DNA from: Trueperella pecoris
Lineage (GTDB): Bacteria > Actinomycetota > Actinomycetes > Actinomycetales > Actinomycetaceae
DNA: 64,000 bases
Assembly: GCF_014926385.1 (NCBI RefSeq)
Contig: NZ_CP053291.1
Coordinates: 248,001 to 312,000, forward strand
Direction: 5' to 3'
This document shows positions 44,187-52,422 of this stretch, piece after piece (positions within the stretch are counted from its first letter, which is position 1; each line of letters starts with the position of its first letter). Under the pieces are notes generated by a model, which was not told the DNA's origin, did not search any database, and worked only from the letters and a program-made list of their open reading frames with translations. The translations under genes and the position numbers were made by a program.

Positions 44187-45019
44187 GACGGTTCTGGAAC
44201 TGGGAGCCACCCGCTCCCGACATTAATAGCCCGGCGGGTAGTGATACCAGCCGGGTTTTGCGTATCAACGGGGTGATCGCTGAGGAGTCATGGTTTGACG
44301 ACGACATCACCCCGGCCCTGTTCGCCTCCGAGCTGGCGGCAGGTTCCGGTGACGTGACGCTGTGGATCAACAGCCCTGGCGGCGACGTCGTCGCGGCAGC
44401 CCAGATCTACAACATGCTCATCGACTATCCCGGACACGTGAAGGTGTGCATCGACGGGATCGCGGCCAGTGCCGCCAGCGTGATCGCCATGGCGGGCGAG
44501 GTCGTGGCGATGAGCCCGGTGTCGATGCTCATGATCCACAACCCGGCAACCCTCGCCGTCGGTGACGCCGACGAGCTCGGGCGTGCCATCGACATGCTCG
44601 CAGCGGTCAAAGAGTCCATCATCAACGCCTACGAGCTGAAAACCGGGATGAGCCGGGCCAAGCTCGCACGGCTGATGGATCAAGAGACCTGGATGGACGC
44701 GCGTGCCGCCATCAGCATGGGCTTTGCCGACGACTACCTCACCGGCAACGCCCCGAAGGTCACCGACCCCGATGAGGACGACGATGAGGAGCCGGACAAG
44801 CAGGCCCCGTGGCCGCTGAAGACCAGAAACCCCGCCCCGCTCGCCGATACCGCCAGTGGGGTGTGTTTTGCCCGCAAGCCCGCCGAGCAGCGCCTTGTCG
44901 CACACCTGACCGACACACCACGAGCTACCCAGCTACCGGTCCCAGCACTTGCACCACCTGTGGGGCGACGTGTGGTGGACCTGTATGCCGCCTTGATCAA
45001 TCACACTCACCAACACTGA
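44183..45019 (+). CDS. ClpP-like prohead maturation protease
   Basis: 278 residues from a GTG overlapping the portal stop. ClpP-type serine protease domain: LWINSPGGDVVAAAQIYNML, nucleophile in DGIAASAASVIA (Ser96), histidine in MLMIHNPATL (His119), and DQETWMDARAAISMGFAD. The C-terminal ~80 residues are Pro/Asp-rich, as in phage head proteases. It trims scaffold and capsid during prohead maturation. Confidence 0.92.
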   Translation: MRRFWNWEPPAPDINSPAGSDTSRVLRINGVIAEESWFDDDITPALFASELAAGSGDVTLWINSPGGDVVAAAQIYNMLIDYPGHVKVCIDGIAASAASVIAMAGEVVAMSPVSMLMIHNPATLAVGDADELGRAIDMLAAVKESIINAYELKTGMSRAKLARLMDQETWMDARAAISMGFADDYLTGNAPKVTDPDEDDDEEPDKQAPWPLKTRNPAPLADTASGVCFARKPAEQRLVAHLTDTPRATQLPVPALAPPVGRRVVDLYAALINHTHQH

Positions 45020-45029
45020 AGGAGAACCC

Positions 45030-46251
45030 ATGTCTACGATGACGATTTCTGACCTGCGTACCCGCCGCGCCGAAACGTGGGAGAAGGCCAAGGCTTTTCT
45101 CGACGAGCGCCGCGACACCACCACCGGCTGCCTGTCCGCCGAGGACGACCAGACCTACGCCCGCATGGAAGCCGACATTGAACGGCTGACCGGCGAGATT
45201 GCCCGCGCCGAGCGCGCCCAGCGTCTGGACGCTGATCTGGCCCGCGCCACGAATGCGCCGCTGACCTCGATGCCCGGCCAGACCGGCGAGGAGACCGAAC
45301 CCAAGACCGGCCGCGCCACTGCCTCCTACAAGCGTGCCTTCTGGGATGCGATGCGCCTGAACGCCTCTCCCATGGAGGTGCGCAACGCCCTGAGTGAGGG
45401 GGTTGATTCCGAGGGCGGCTACCTGGTTCCGGACGAGTTCGAGCACACCCTCGTGCAGTCGCTGGCCGACCAGAACATCATGCGCGGTCTTGCCAACGTC
45501 ATCCAGACCACCAGCGGGGATCGCAAGATCCCGGTCGTGTCCACCCACGGCAGCGCCGGGTGGCTCGATGAGGGCAAGCCCTACACCGAATCCGACGAGA
45601 CCTTCTCCCAGATCACGCTCTCGGCGTTCAAGCTCGGCACTTTCCTCAAGATCAGTGAGGAACTGCTCGGCGATTCGGTCTTCGACGTCGAGGCCTACCT
45701 CGCCGCTGAGTTCGCTCGCCGCATCGGTGTTGCTGAAGAGGAGGCGTTCTTGGTCGGTGACGGCAAGGGCAAGCCGACCGGCATTTTCGATGCCACCGGT
45801 GGTGGCATCTCGGATGTGACCACCGCGAAGGCCGCCGACATCACCGCCGATGAGCTCATCGACCTGCACTACAGCCTGCGCGCACCGTATCGCGCTCGGG
45901 CGGTGTGGCTGATGAACGACGCCACCGTCAAGACCGTGCGCAAGCTCAAGGACAACCAGGGCCAGTACCTATGGCAGCCAGCACTGACCACCGGTGCCCC
46001 CGGACATGATCCTGGGCAAGCCCGTGCACACCTCCACGTTCGCACCCGAGATCAAGGCGGGCGCGAAGACCGTGGCGTTCGGTGACCTGTCCTACTACTG
46101 GATCGCTGACCGGCAGGGACGCTCGTTCAAGCGCCTGAACGAACTGTTCGCCACCTCCGGCCAGGTCGGTTTCCTCGCCTCCCAGCGCCTGGACGGCAAG
46201 CTCGTCCTGCCCGAGGCCGTCAAGATCCTCACCCAGAAGGCCGGAGCCTAA
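45030..46251 (+). pseudogene. HK97-type major capsid protein gene with a frameshift
   Basis: The N-terminal ~95 residues are a coiled-coil scaffold-like delta domain. The HK97 fold follows (SEGGYLVPDEFEHTLVQSLAD, FKLGTFLKISEELLGDS, VWLMNDATVKTVRKLKDNQGQYLW). At the five-C run 45997-46001 one extra base throws the frame out; the true continuation DMILGKPVHTS...GDLSYYWIADRQG...EAVKILTQKAGA lies in the next frame to 46251. About 406 residues if repaired. Confidence 0.88.
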
Positions 46252-46282
46252 AACCCCACGCAACGAATAGGAGGTGGCAGCC

Positions 46283-46597
46283 ATGAACCACCAGCTCATC
46301 GACCAGGTCAAAGCAAACCTCATTCTCGACCACGACGAGGACGACGAGCTCATCGCCAACCTGGTGGCAGCTGCCACCTCCTATGCTTGCAGCTTCCAGC
46401 ACTTGCCTGAGGACTATTACGAGGCCCACGAGATGCCAGGGACCACCAGGCAGGCGATCGTGATGCTCGCCAGTCACTTCTACGAGTCGCGTGACGGGTC
46501 CACGGCCGGGTTCTGGTCCGACAAACCCGATGCCGCCAAGGCCATGTGGGCCGCGGTGAACACGCTGCTGCGCCTTGAGCGCGAATGGAAGGTCTAA
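46283..46597 (+). CDS. Phage head-tail connector protein
   Basis: 104 residues from the ATG at 46283 after AGGAGG. Pattern VKANLILDHDEDDELIANLVAAAT, then AIVMLASHFYESRDG and NTLLRLEREWKV at the end are typical for the gp6-like DNA-packaging/connector family. It forms a ring under the portal. Confidence 0.88.
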   Translation: MNHQLIDQVKANLILDHDEDDELIANLVAAATSYACSFQHLPEDYYEAHEMPGTTRQAIVMLASHFYESRDGSTAGFWSDKPDAAKAMWAAVNTLLRLEREWKV

Positions 46598-46600
46598 CCC

Positions 46601-46963
46601 ATGGCAGGTATCGGCAGTATGCGAGAAACCATCGACCTCATCACCCCAGTGGCCCGCAGGGATGCTGCCGGTTTCACCGCTAGCGCCGAGCAGGTGGTCG
46701 CCACGGTGCGCGCCTACCGGGAGATCCGGCACGCCAGCTCAGCGTGGGTTAACCGTGCGGCCTACACGCAGGCCACCGTCTTGTTCCGCATCCGCATGAT
46801 CCCCGGGCTCACCGTCTCGGAGGTCATGCACATCGCCGCTGCCGATGGCCGCTTTGTCATCGACACCGTCGAGCCCATCGGCGGCTACATCGAGATCCTT
46901 GCCCACCGTCTGCACCCCGAAGGAACCCACCATGGCGCGCGTCCAGATCCGACTCCCCAATAA
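46601..46963 (+). CDS. Phage head closure protein
   Basis: 120 residues. Starts GIGSMRETIDLITPVAR and contains VRAYREIRHASSAWVN and RIRMIPGLTVSEVMHI, matching phage head-tail joining/head closure proteins. The last ~20 residues overlap the next gene in a different frame, so the extreme C-terminus may be incidental. Confidence 0.85.
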   Translation: MAGIGSMRETIDLITPVARRDAAGFTASAEQVVATVRAYREIRHASSAWVNRAAYTQATVLFRIRMIPGLTVSEVMHIAAADGRFVIDTVEPIGGYIEILAHRLHPEGTHHGARPDPTPQ

Positions 46964-47369
46964 GTACATCGACAAACTCGAGGCCACCTCACGCCTGCTG
47001 GACTCTACAGCCGACGAAGTGCTGACAGCTGGCGCGAACGTGGTCGAACCACGCATGAAAACCAACCTCGCCGCCGCGATCGGGCGGGCGACCACGATGC
47101 CGTCCCGCTCAACCGGCCAGCTCATCGGAGCCCTGGGTGTCACCAGCGTGAAGGTCAACTCACGAGGCAATCACAACGTCAAGGTCGGTTTCGCCGAGAA
47201 CCGCCGGGATGGCAGGTCGAATGCGCTGATTGCCAACGTGTTGGAGCATGGCAGGAGCAACCAGCCCGCCCGCCCGTTTCTGGCACCGACACGCTCGCAG
47301 ACCCGGCGGGGCGCGGTGGAGGCGATGAAAACGGTGCTTAAAGCCAGGCTCGACGGGATCACACCATGA
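46932..47369 (+). CDS. HK97 gp10-like tail completion protein
   Basis: 145 residues from the ATG at 46932, overlapping the head closure gene. TADEVLTAGANVVEPRMKTNL, GALGVTSVKVNSRGNHNVKVGF and EHGRSNQPARPFLAPT are the usual HK97-gp10 pattern. It joins head and tail. Confidence 0.85.
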   Translation: MARVQIRLPNKYIDKLEATSRLLDSTADEVLTAGANVVEPRMKTNLAAAIGRATTMPSRSTGQLIGALGVTSVKVNSRGNHNVKVGFAENRRDGRSNALIANVLEHGRSNQPARPFLAPTRSQTRRGAVEAMKTVLKARLDGITP

Positions 47370-47710
47370 CCGTCCAGCTGCTGGAAACCCTCACCATGAT
47401 TGCTGACCGGCTTGATCTGCCGATCGCGGTGAGCTTGTTTAGCGCCTCGCCCGCACCGGACACCTATCTGGTGGCCACCCCGATCGGCGACACGCTGGAG
47501 GTGTTCGCCGACAACACCCCGAGCGTCGAAGTCGAAGAAGTCCGCCTCTCCCTGTTCACAACTGGCAACTACCTGCCCTGGCGCGACACGCTCACCCACG
47601 CGCTCGTCGATGCGGGGCTGGTGGTCACCGCCAGGCGCTACATCGGCTTCGAGGACGATACGGGCTACCACCACTACAGCTTCGATATCAGCTGCCACCA
47701 CCCGTTTTAA
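47366..47710 (+). CDS. Phage tail terminator-like protein
   Basis: 114 residues, ATG overlapping the previous stop. Position between gp10-like and major tail genes, size, and the YHHYSFDISCHHPF ending fit the small minor tail/terminator protein of siphophages that caps the tail tube. Assignment is mostly by synteny. Confidence 0.7.
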   Translation: MTVQLLETLTMIADRLDLPIAVSLFSASPAPDTYLVATPIGDTLEVFADNTPSVEVEEVRLSLFTTGNYLPWRDTLTHALVDAGLVVTARRYIGFEDDTGYHHYSFDISCHHPF

Positions 47711-47728
47711 CGAAAGGACGCAATCCCC

Positions 47729-48325
47729 ATGGCCACGATTGGTCTTGACAAGCTCTACTACGCCACGATTACCGAAAACCCCACCACCGGCGAGGAAACC
47801 TACGCCAGCCCGAAACCACTGGCCAAAGCGATCTCAGCGGAGTTGTCCGTCGAGGTCGCCGAGGCGATCCTCTACGCCGATGATGGGCCCAGCGAGATCG
47901 TCAAGGAGTTCAAATCCGGCACGCTCACCCTCGGCGTGGACGACCTGGGAGCAGAAGCCGCAGCAGCACTGACCGGTGCCACCCTGGATGCCAACGGGGT
48001 GCTCATCTCGTCCTCGGAAGACGGCGGCACACCGGTAGCGATCGGGTTCCGTGCCGCCCGCTCCAACGGCACCTTCCAGTACTTCTGGCTCTACCGAGTC
48101 AAGTTCGCCCTGCCAAGCACCACACTTGCCACCAAGGCCGACTCGATCACGTTCTCCACCCCGAGCATCGAGGGCACGATCCTGCGCCGCAACAAGCCAG
48201 ACGCGAAGGGCCGCCACCCGTGGAAAGCCGAAGCCACCGAAGGTGACCCCAAGGTCAAGGCCGAGATCATCACCGGCTGGTACAAGTCCGTCTACGAGCC
48301 CGCCGCCACCAGCCCCGGCAAGTAA
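47729..48325 (+). CDS. Phage major tail protein
   Basis: 198 residues. MATIGLDKLYYATITENPTTGEE, GTLTLGVDDLGAEAAAALTG and AIGFRAARSNGTFQYFWLYRVKF fit the phi13-type major tail tube family. It polymerises into the tail tube around the tape measure protein. Confidence 0.9.
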   Translation: MATIGLDKLYYATITENPTTGEETYASPKPLAKAISAELSVEVAEAILYADDGPSEIVKEFKSGTLTLGVDDLGAEAAAALTGATLDANGVLISSSEDGGTPVAIGFRAARSNGTFQYFWLYRVKFALPSTTLATKADSITFSTPSIEGTILRRNKPDAKGRHPWKAEATEGDPKVKAEIITGWYKSVYEPAATSPGK

Positions 48326-48337
48326 AGGAGCACCCTC

Positions 48338-48748
48338 ATGACTGACACACCATCGATTGATGCTGCCGGGCGCAGTGCGACCGTGAGAATCGGCGGAACA
48401 GATTACGAGCTGGTGCTCACCACCAAGGCCACCCGGCTGATCGCCGAACGCTACGGCGGGCTGGACAAGCTCGGAGCCGCGTTGGAGACCTCCGAGGACC
48501 TCGCCCAGACGCTGACCGAGGTGATCTGGCTGATCACGCTGCTGGCCAACCAGTCAGTGCAGATCCACAACCTCTCCCACCTCGACAACCCGCGCCCGCA
48601 GTTGACGGAGGACGAGGTGGAGCTGCTGACGGTTCCTGCCGATATCGCCGACTACCGGGGTGCGATCGCTGAGGCACTGCAGCGAGGCACCCGCCGCGAC
48701 ATCCTCACCGAGCCAGCCCCAAAAGCGAGCCCGGCAGCGGACGGATAG
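48338..48748 (+). CDS. Tail assembly chaperone, short form (gpG-like)
   Basis: 136 residues in the zero frame, ending in PKASPAADG. Helical protein with VLTTKATRLIAERYGGLDKLG early on. Located between major tail and tape measure genes, the position of gpG. It shares its start with the longer frameshifted product. Confidence 0.85.
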   Translation: MTDTPSIDAAGRSATVRIGGTDYELVLTTKATRLIAERYGGLDKLGAALETSEDLAQTLTEVIWLITLLANQSVQIHNLSHLDNPRPQLTEDEVELLTVPADIADYRGAIAEALQRGTRRDILTEPAPKASPAADG

Positions 48749-48942
48749 TCGAATCCGACCAGGCAGTGTTCACCCGCCTGACCTACATCGGTTTAGCCCA
48801 CCTCGGCCTTCGACTGGACGAGGTGGGCCTGATGGTCTTTGGTGAGCTCCTGGACCTGGTGGACTGCTGGCGGATCGAGACAGGACGAGCGAAACCAGCA
48901 CGGGTGTGGTTCATCGACGACATCATCCCGACCGGCATCTAA
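48338..48942 (+). CDS. Tail assembly chaperone, frameshifted long form (gpGT-like)
   Basis: The zero frame stops at 48748, but in the -1 frame an open stretch continues without start codon as SEPGSGRIVESDQAVFTRLTY and then GLRLDEVGLMVFGELLDLVDCWR to TAA at 48940-48942. A canonical slippery site joins the two. Ribosomes that slip make a ~201-residue protein. In lambda-like tails the correct ratio of the two forms guides tape measure assembly. Confidence 0.85.
48718..48724 (+). promoter_or_regulatory. Programmed -1 frameshift heptamer CCCAAAA
   Basis: C CCA AAA in the zero frame fits X-XXY-YYZ exactly, about eight codons before the zero-frame stop; after slippage the codons are CCC AAA. Confidence 0.85.
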
Positions 48943-48968
48943 CCCCACTGACAGGCAGGTGAATCCTC

Positions 48969-51653
48969 ATGGCTGACTCATCGTTTGGTCTCAAGATCGG
49001 TCTGGAAGGTGAACGCGAGTTCAAGCGGGCCATCACCGACATCAACCGTGAGATGCGGGTGCTGGGCTCGGAGATGAAACTGGTGGCCTCCCAGTTCGAC
49101 AAGAACGACAAGTCCACCCAGGCACTGGCCTCCCGCAACCAGGTGCTGACCAAAGAGATCGAGACCCAAAAGTCCAAGATCGAGACGCTCAAGGCCGCGC
49201 TGGAGAACTCGGCCGCGTCGTTCGGGGAGAACGATTCGCGAACGAAGAACTGGCAGATCCAGCTCAACAACGCCGGAGCTGAGCTCAACGAGCTGGAAAA
49301 AGAGCTCAAGGCCAACAATGATGCACTCGGTGAGTTCGGTGACGAGGCCGACGGGGCAGGCGATGATGCGAAAGACGCCGCCAAGGATGCCGGGCATTTG
49401 GAGGACGCGGTCGATGATCTCGGCGACGAGATGGACGACACCGGGGATAAGACCCGTGTATTCGGGGACGTGCTCAAAGCGAACCTGGCCGCCGAGGCGA
49501 TCGTCGCTGGTGTCAAGGGCATCGGCAAGGCGATCGCGAGTATCGGTCGGGGTATGGCCGATGCGTTGAAGGACGGGGTGGAGTACAACGCCCGCATGGA
49601 GCAGTACACCACCAGCTTCACCACGATGCTTGGCGATCAGGCCAAAGCCCAACAGCTGGTCAACGACCTGAAGATCCAGGCGGCGAAGACCCCGTTCGGC
49701 ATGGAGGATTTGGCGAAGAACACCCAGACCCTCATGGCGTTCGGTATCAGCGCTGACGAAGCTACCCGCAGACTAGGCCAGCTCGGTGATATCTCCCAAG
49801 GTGACGCGCAGAAGATGGAGTCACTGACGTTGGCGTTCGCCCAGATGTCCTCGACGGGCAAGCTGACAGGCCAGGACCTCAACCAGATGATCAACGCCGG
49901 GTTCAACCCGCTGGAGGAGATCTCCCGCAAGACGGGCAAGTCCATCGGCGAGCTGAAAGAGGAGATGGCCAAGGGCGCGATCAGCGCGGACATGGTCGCT
50001 GACGCGTTCGCTTCGGCAACGGAAGAAGGCGGCCGTTTCCATGGGGCGATGGAAGCCCAGTCGAAAACCTTCACCGGCCAGCTCTCTACCATGCGCGACG
50101 GCATCGACAACCTCAAGGGCCTGCTCGCCCAAGGGCTGACCGACGCGCTGGCTGGCACGGTCATGCCGATGGTGGGCGGGTGGATCGATGAGCTCACCGC
50201 AGCCTTCGAAGAGGGCGGAGCCCCAGCGTTGATCGACAAGCTCGGCGAGATCCTACAAGAAGCACTCGCGTTCATCGCAGAGCAACTGCCGATGGTCGTC
50301 GAGACCGGCATGTCGATCCTGACCGCACTGCTGGAAGGCATCATCGAGGTGTTGCCGTCGGTTGCCGAGACAGCGGTGATGCTCATCGTCGCACTAGTGG
50401 AGGCGATCATCGAGGCTCTGCCGTCACTGTTGGAAGCAGCCCTGCAGATCATCACCACCTTGGTCACCGGTATCGGTGAGGCACTCCCGGAGCTCATCCC
50501 GGCGGCCGTGGAGATGATCGTCGCCCTGGTCCAAGGGCTGGTCGATAGCCTGCCGATGATCCTTGAGGCCGCGTTGCAGCTCATCTTGGGGCTCGCCCAG
50601 GGCCTGCTGGAAGCGATCCCGGTGCTCATTGAGGCACTGCCGCAGATCATCACCGCGATCGTGGAGTTCTTGGTCGGGGCGATCCCGCAGATCATCGAGA
50701 CCGGTATCGCGTTGTTGACCTCCCTGGTCGAAGCGCTCCCGGAGATCATCACCGCGATCGTGACGGTGCTGCCACAAATCATCACCGGCATCATCACCAC
50801 GCTGCTGTCGGCCCTGCCGCAGCTGATTGAGGCTGGCGTCAAGCTCCTCACCGCGCTGATTGGGGCGCTGCCGCAGATCATCACCACGATCGTGGCCGCG
50901 CTGCCGCAGATCATCGCAGCGATCGTCTCGGCGATCGGTGGGGCGATCCCGCAACTGGTCATGGCAGGTGTTGAGCTGCTGACCGCGTTGATCACGAACC
51001 TGCCACAGATCATCTCGACCATCGTGGCGGCCATCCCGCAGATCATCACCGGGATCGTGGGCGCGGTCGGTCAAGGGGTCGGCCAGATGGCCTCTGCAGG
51101 CGCGGACCTGGTGCGAGGCTTGTGGAACGGCATCCAGTCGCTGGCAGGCTGGCTCTGGGACAGGGTCACAAGCTGGTGTTCTGACATCTGGGACGGCATC
51201 ACCGGCTTCTTCGGCATCAACTCCCCATCAAAGGAAATGGCGTGGGTCGGTGACATGCTCACCCGAGGCCTGGCCGGAGGTATCGAAGACACCGGAAGCC
51301 GAGCAGTTGCAGCTGCCGAGGACGTTGCCGCCGACACCCTTAAGGCCATGAGCGAGCTCACCAGCGGTATCGACGTGCCGATCACCACCAGCCTGGACCC
51401 GGTCGATCTGACCCCAACCCACCTGCAACCACCGCCTGCAACCACCACGAGCAGCGCTGTCGGCCAGGAGGAAGGGCGCGCAGGAGAGGTGGCGGGCATC
51501 GTCGACCATACCGCCCGTGCACTGCTGGAGGCCATGGACATCAAGGTCGTGCTCAACGACGGCACGCTGGTGGGCAAACTCGCCCCCGGCATCAACCGCC
51601 AGCTGGCCCGTATCAACTCCCACCACACGGTGCTCGCCACAGGAGGTGCCTGA
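48969..51653 (+). CDS. Phage tail tape measure protein
   Basis: 894 residues. The first ~180 form a long coiled-coil (LVASQFDKNDKSTQALAS, then KEIETQKSKIETLKAAL). A tape measure core follows (EQYTTSFTTMLGDQAKAQQLV, LTGQDLNQMINAGFNPLEEIS). From about residue 415 to 700 come many hydrophobic amphipathic repeats of roughly 20-30 residues built on (A/G)(L/I)PQII(T/E)xIV. The C-terminus has the INSPSKEMAWVGDMLTRGLAGGI motif common to these proteins. It sets tail length and may help DNA cross the membrane. Confidence 0.92.
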   Translation: MADSSFGLKIGLEGEREFKRAITDINREMRVLGSEMKLVASQFDKNDKSTQALASRNQVLTKEIETQKSKIETLKAALENSAASFGENDSRTKNWQIQLNNAGAELNELEKELKANNDALGEFGDEADGAGDDAKDAAKDAGHLEDAVDDLGDEMDDTGDKTRVFGDVLKANLAAEAIVAGVKGIGKAIASIGRGMADALKDGVEYNARMEQYTTSFTTMLGDQAKAQQLVNDLKIQAAKTPFGMEDLAKNTQTLMAFGISADEATRRLGQLGDISQGDAQKMESLTLAFAQMSSTGKLTGQDLNQMINAGFNPLEEISRKTGKSIGELKEEMAKGAISADMVADAFASATEEGGRFHGAMEAQSKTFTGQLSTMRDGIDNLKGLLAQGLTDALAGTVMPMVGGWIDELTAAFEEGGAPALIDKLGEILQEALAFIAEQLPMVVETGMSILTALLEGIIEVLPSVAETAVMLIVALVEAIIEALPSLLEAALQIITTLVTGIGEALPELIPAAVEMIVALVQGLVDSLPMILEAALQLILGLAQGLLEAIPVLIEALPQIITAIVEFLVGAIPQIIETGIALLTSLVEALPEIITAIVTVLPQIITGIITTLLSALPQLIEAGVKLLTALIGALPQIITTIVAALPQIIAAIVSAIGGAIPQLVMAGVELLTALITNLPQIISTIVAAIPQIITGIVGAVGQGVGQMASAGADLVRGLWNGIQSLAGWLWDRVTSWCSDIWDGITGFFGINSPSKEMAWVGDMLTRGLAGGIEDTGSRAVAAAEDVAADTLKAMSELTSGIDVPITTSLDPVDLTPTHLQPPPATTTSSAVGQEEGRAGEVAGIVDHTARALLEAMDIKVVLNDGTLVGKLAPGINRQLARINSHHTVLATGGA

Positions 51654-52338
51654 TGCACGGTTTCACCCTCGATACGACAGTGTCCTCAACGTCGCTGGGC
51701 CTGAGGCTCACAGGCCCGGTCGACCTACCGGTGGCCGAGCGGGTCACAGACGATATTGAGGTGGCGGGCAGGGCCGGGACGCTGACCCGCCTCGGCGGCT
51801 GGCACGACACGTCGATCACGTTGCCGCTGGCGATCACAGGCGGCCTGGCCGCCTACCACAAGGCCGCGCTGGCGCTGGGGCGGGCGGCAACCATTCACCT
51901 GTCCACCCAGCCCGGGGCCTTCCACAAGATCAAACACGTCTCCATCAGCCCGCTGCGCACGGACATGTCCTCGTGGGGATTCTTCGAGGCACACCTGGTA
52001 TGCGAGCCGTTTAGCTACCTCGACTCTGGGCTGACCGCCCACACGCTCACCTCATCCGGGCAGATCACCAACCCCGGGCTAGTTGAGGCGGCACCGATCA
52101 TCACGATCAAGGGCACCGGGACGCTAACGCTGACGATCAACGCAGCCACCTACCGCGTCCAGTCACCGGCAGGGCAAATCACCCTGGACTCGGCCCGGCT
52201 TGTCGCACACGTCGCGGGCCGGGTACAAACCGACGCGGTCACCGGCACGTTCCCGATCCTTACCCCAGGGTCAACCGGGTCAGTCTCAGTAGTGGCATCT
52301 CCAGAGTCGAGATCACCGGGAACTGGCGAAACCCCTAA
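51653..52338 (+). pseudogene. Distal tail (Dit-like) protein gene with a terminal frameshift
   Basis: The frame begins at 51653, overlapping the tape measure stop, and follows the Dit pattern (RVTDDIEVAGRAGTLTRLGGW, ISPLRTDMSSWGFFEAHLVCEPF, AAPIITIKGTGTLTLTINAATY). Near 52286-52292 one base is missing; the natural ending SGISRVEITGNWRNP with stop 52336-52338 lies in the adjacent frame. The uncorrected frame runs on to 52408 as a Pro/Arg-rich tail. Only the last ~15 residues are affected, so function might survive. Confidence 0.8.
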
Positions 52339-52422
52339 CCCGGCCCATCACTTGACCCCTCAATACGCCCGTCGCCGTGTGTCTTCGGCTGCGGGCGCAC
52401 ATCTGTGAAAGGAACCCCACCG

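Noticed and set aside
49637-51049. Long Ser/Met/Ile-rich minus-strand frame
   Set aside because: It mirrors the repeated tape measure codons on the other strand.
50300-51070. Regular DNA repeats that might suggest a CRISPR array
   Set aside because: The repeats are imperfect, without unique spacers, and code for the tape measure repeat block in frame. No CRISPR array was seen anywhere in the window.
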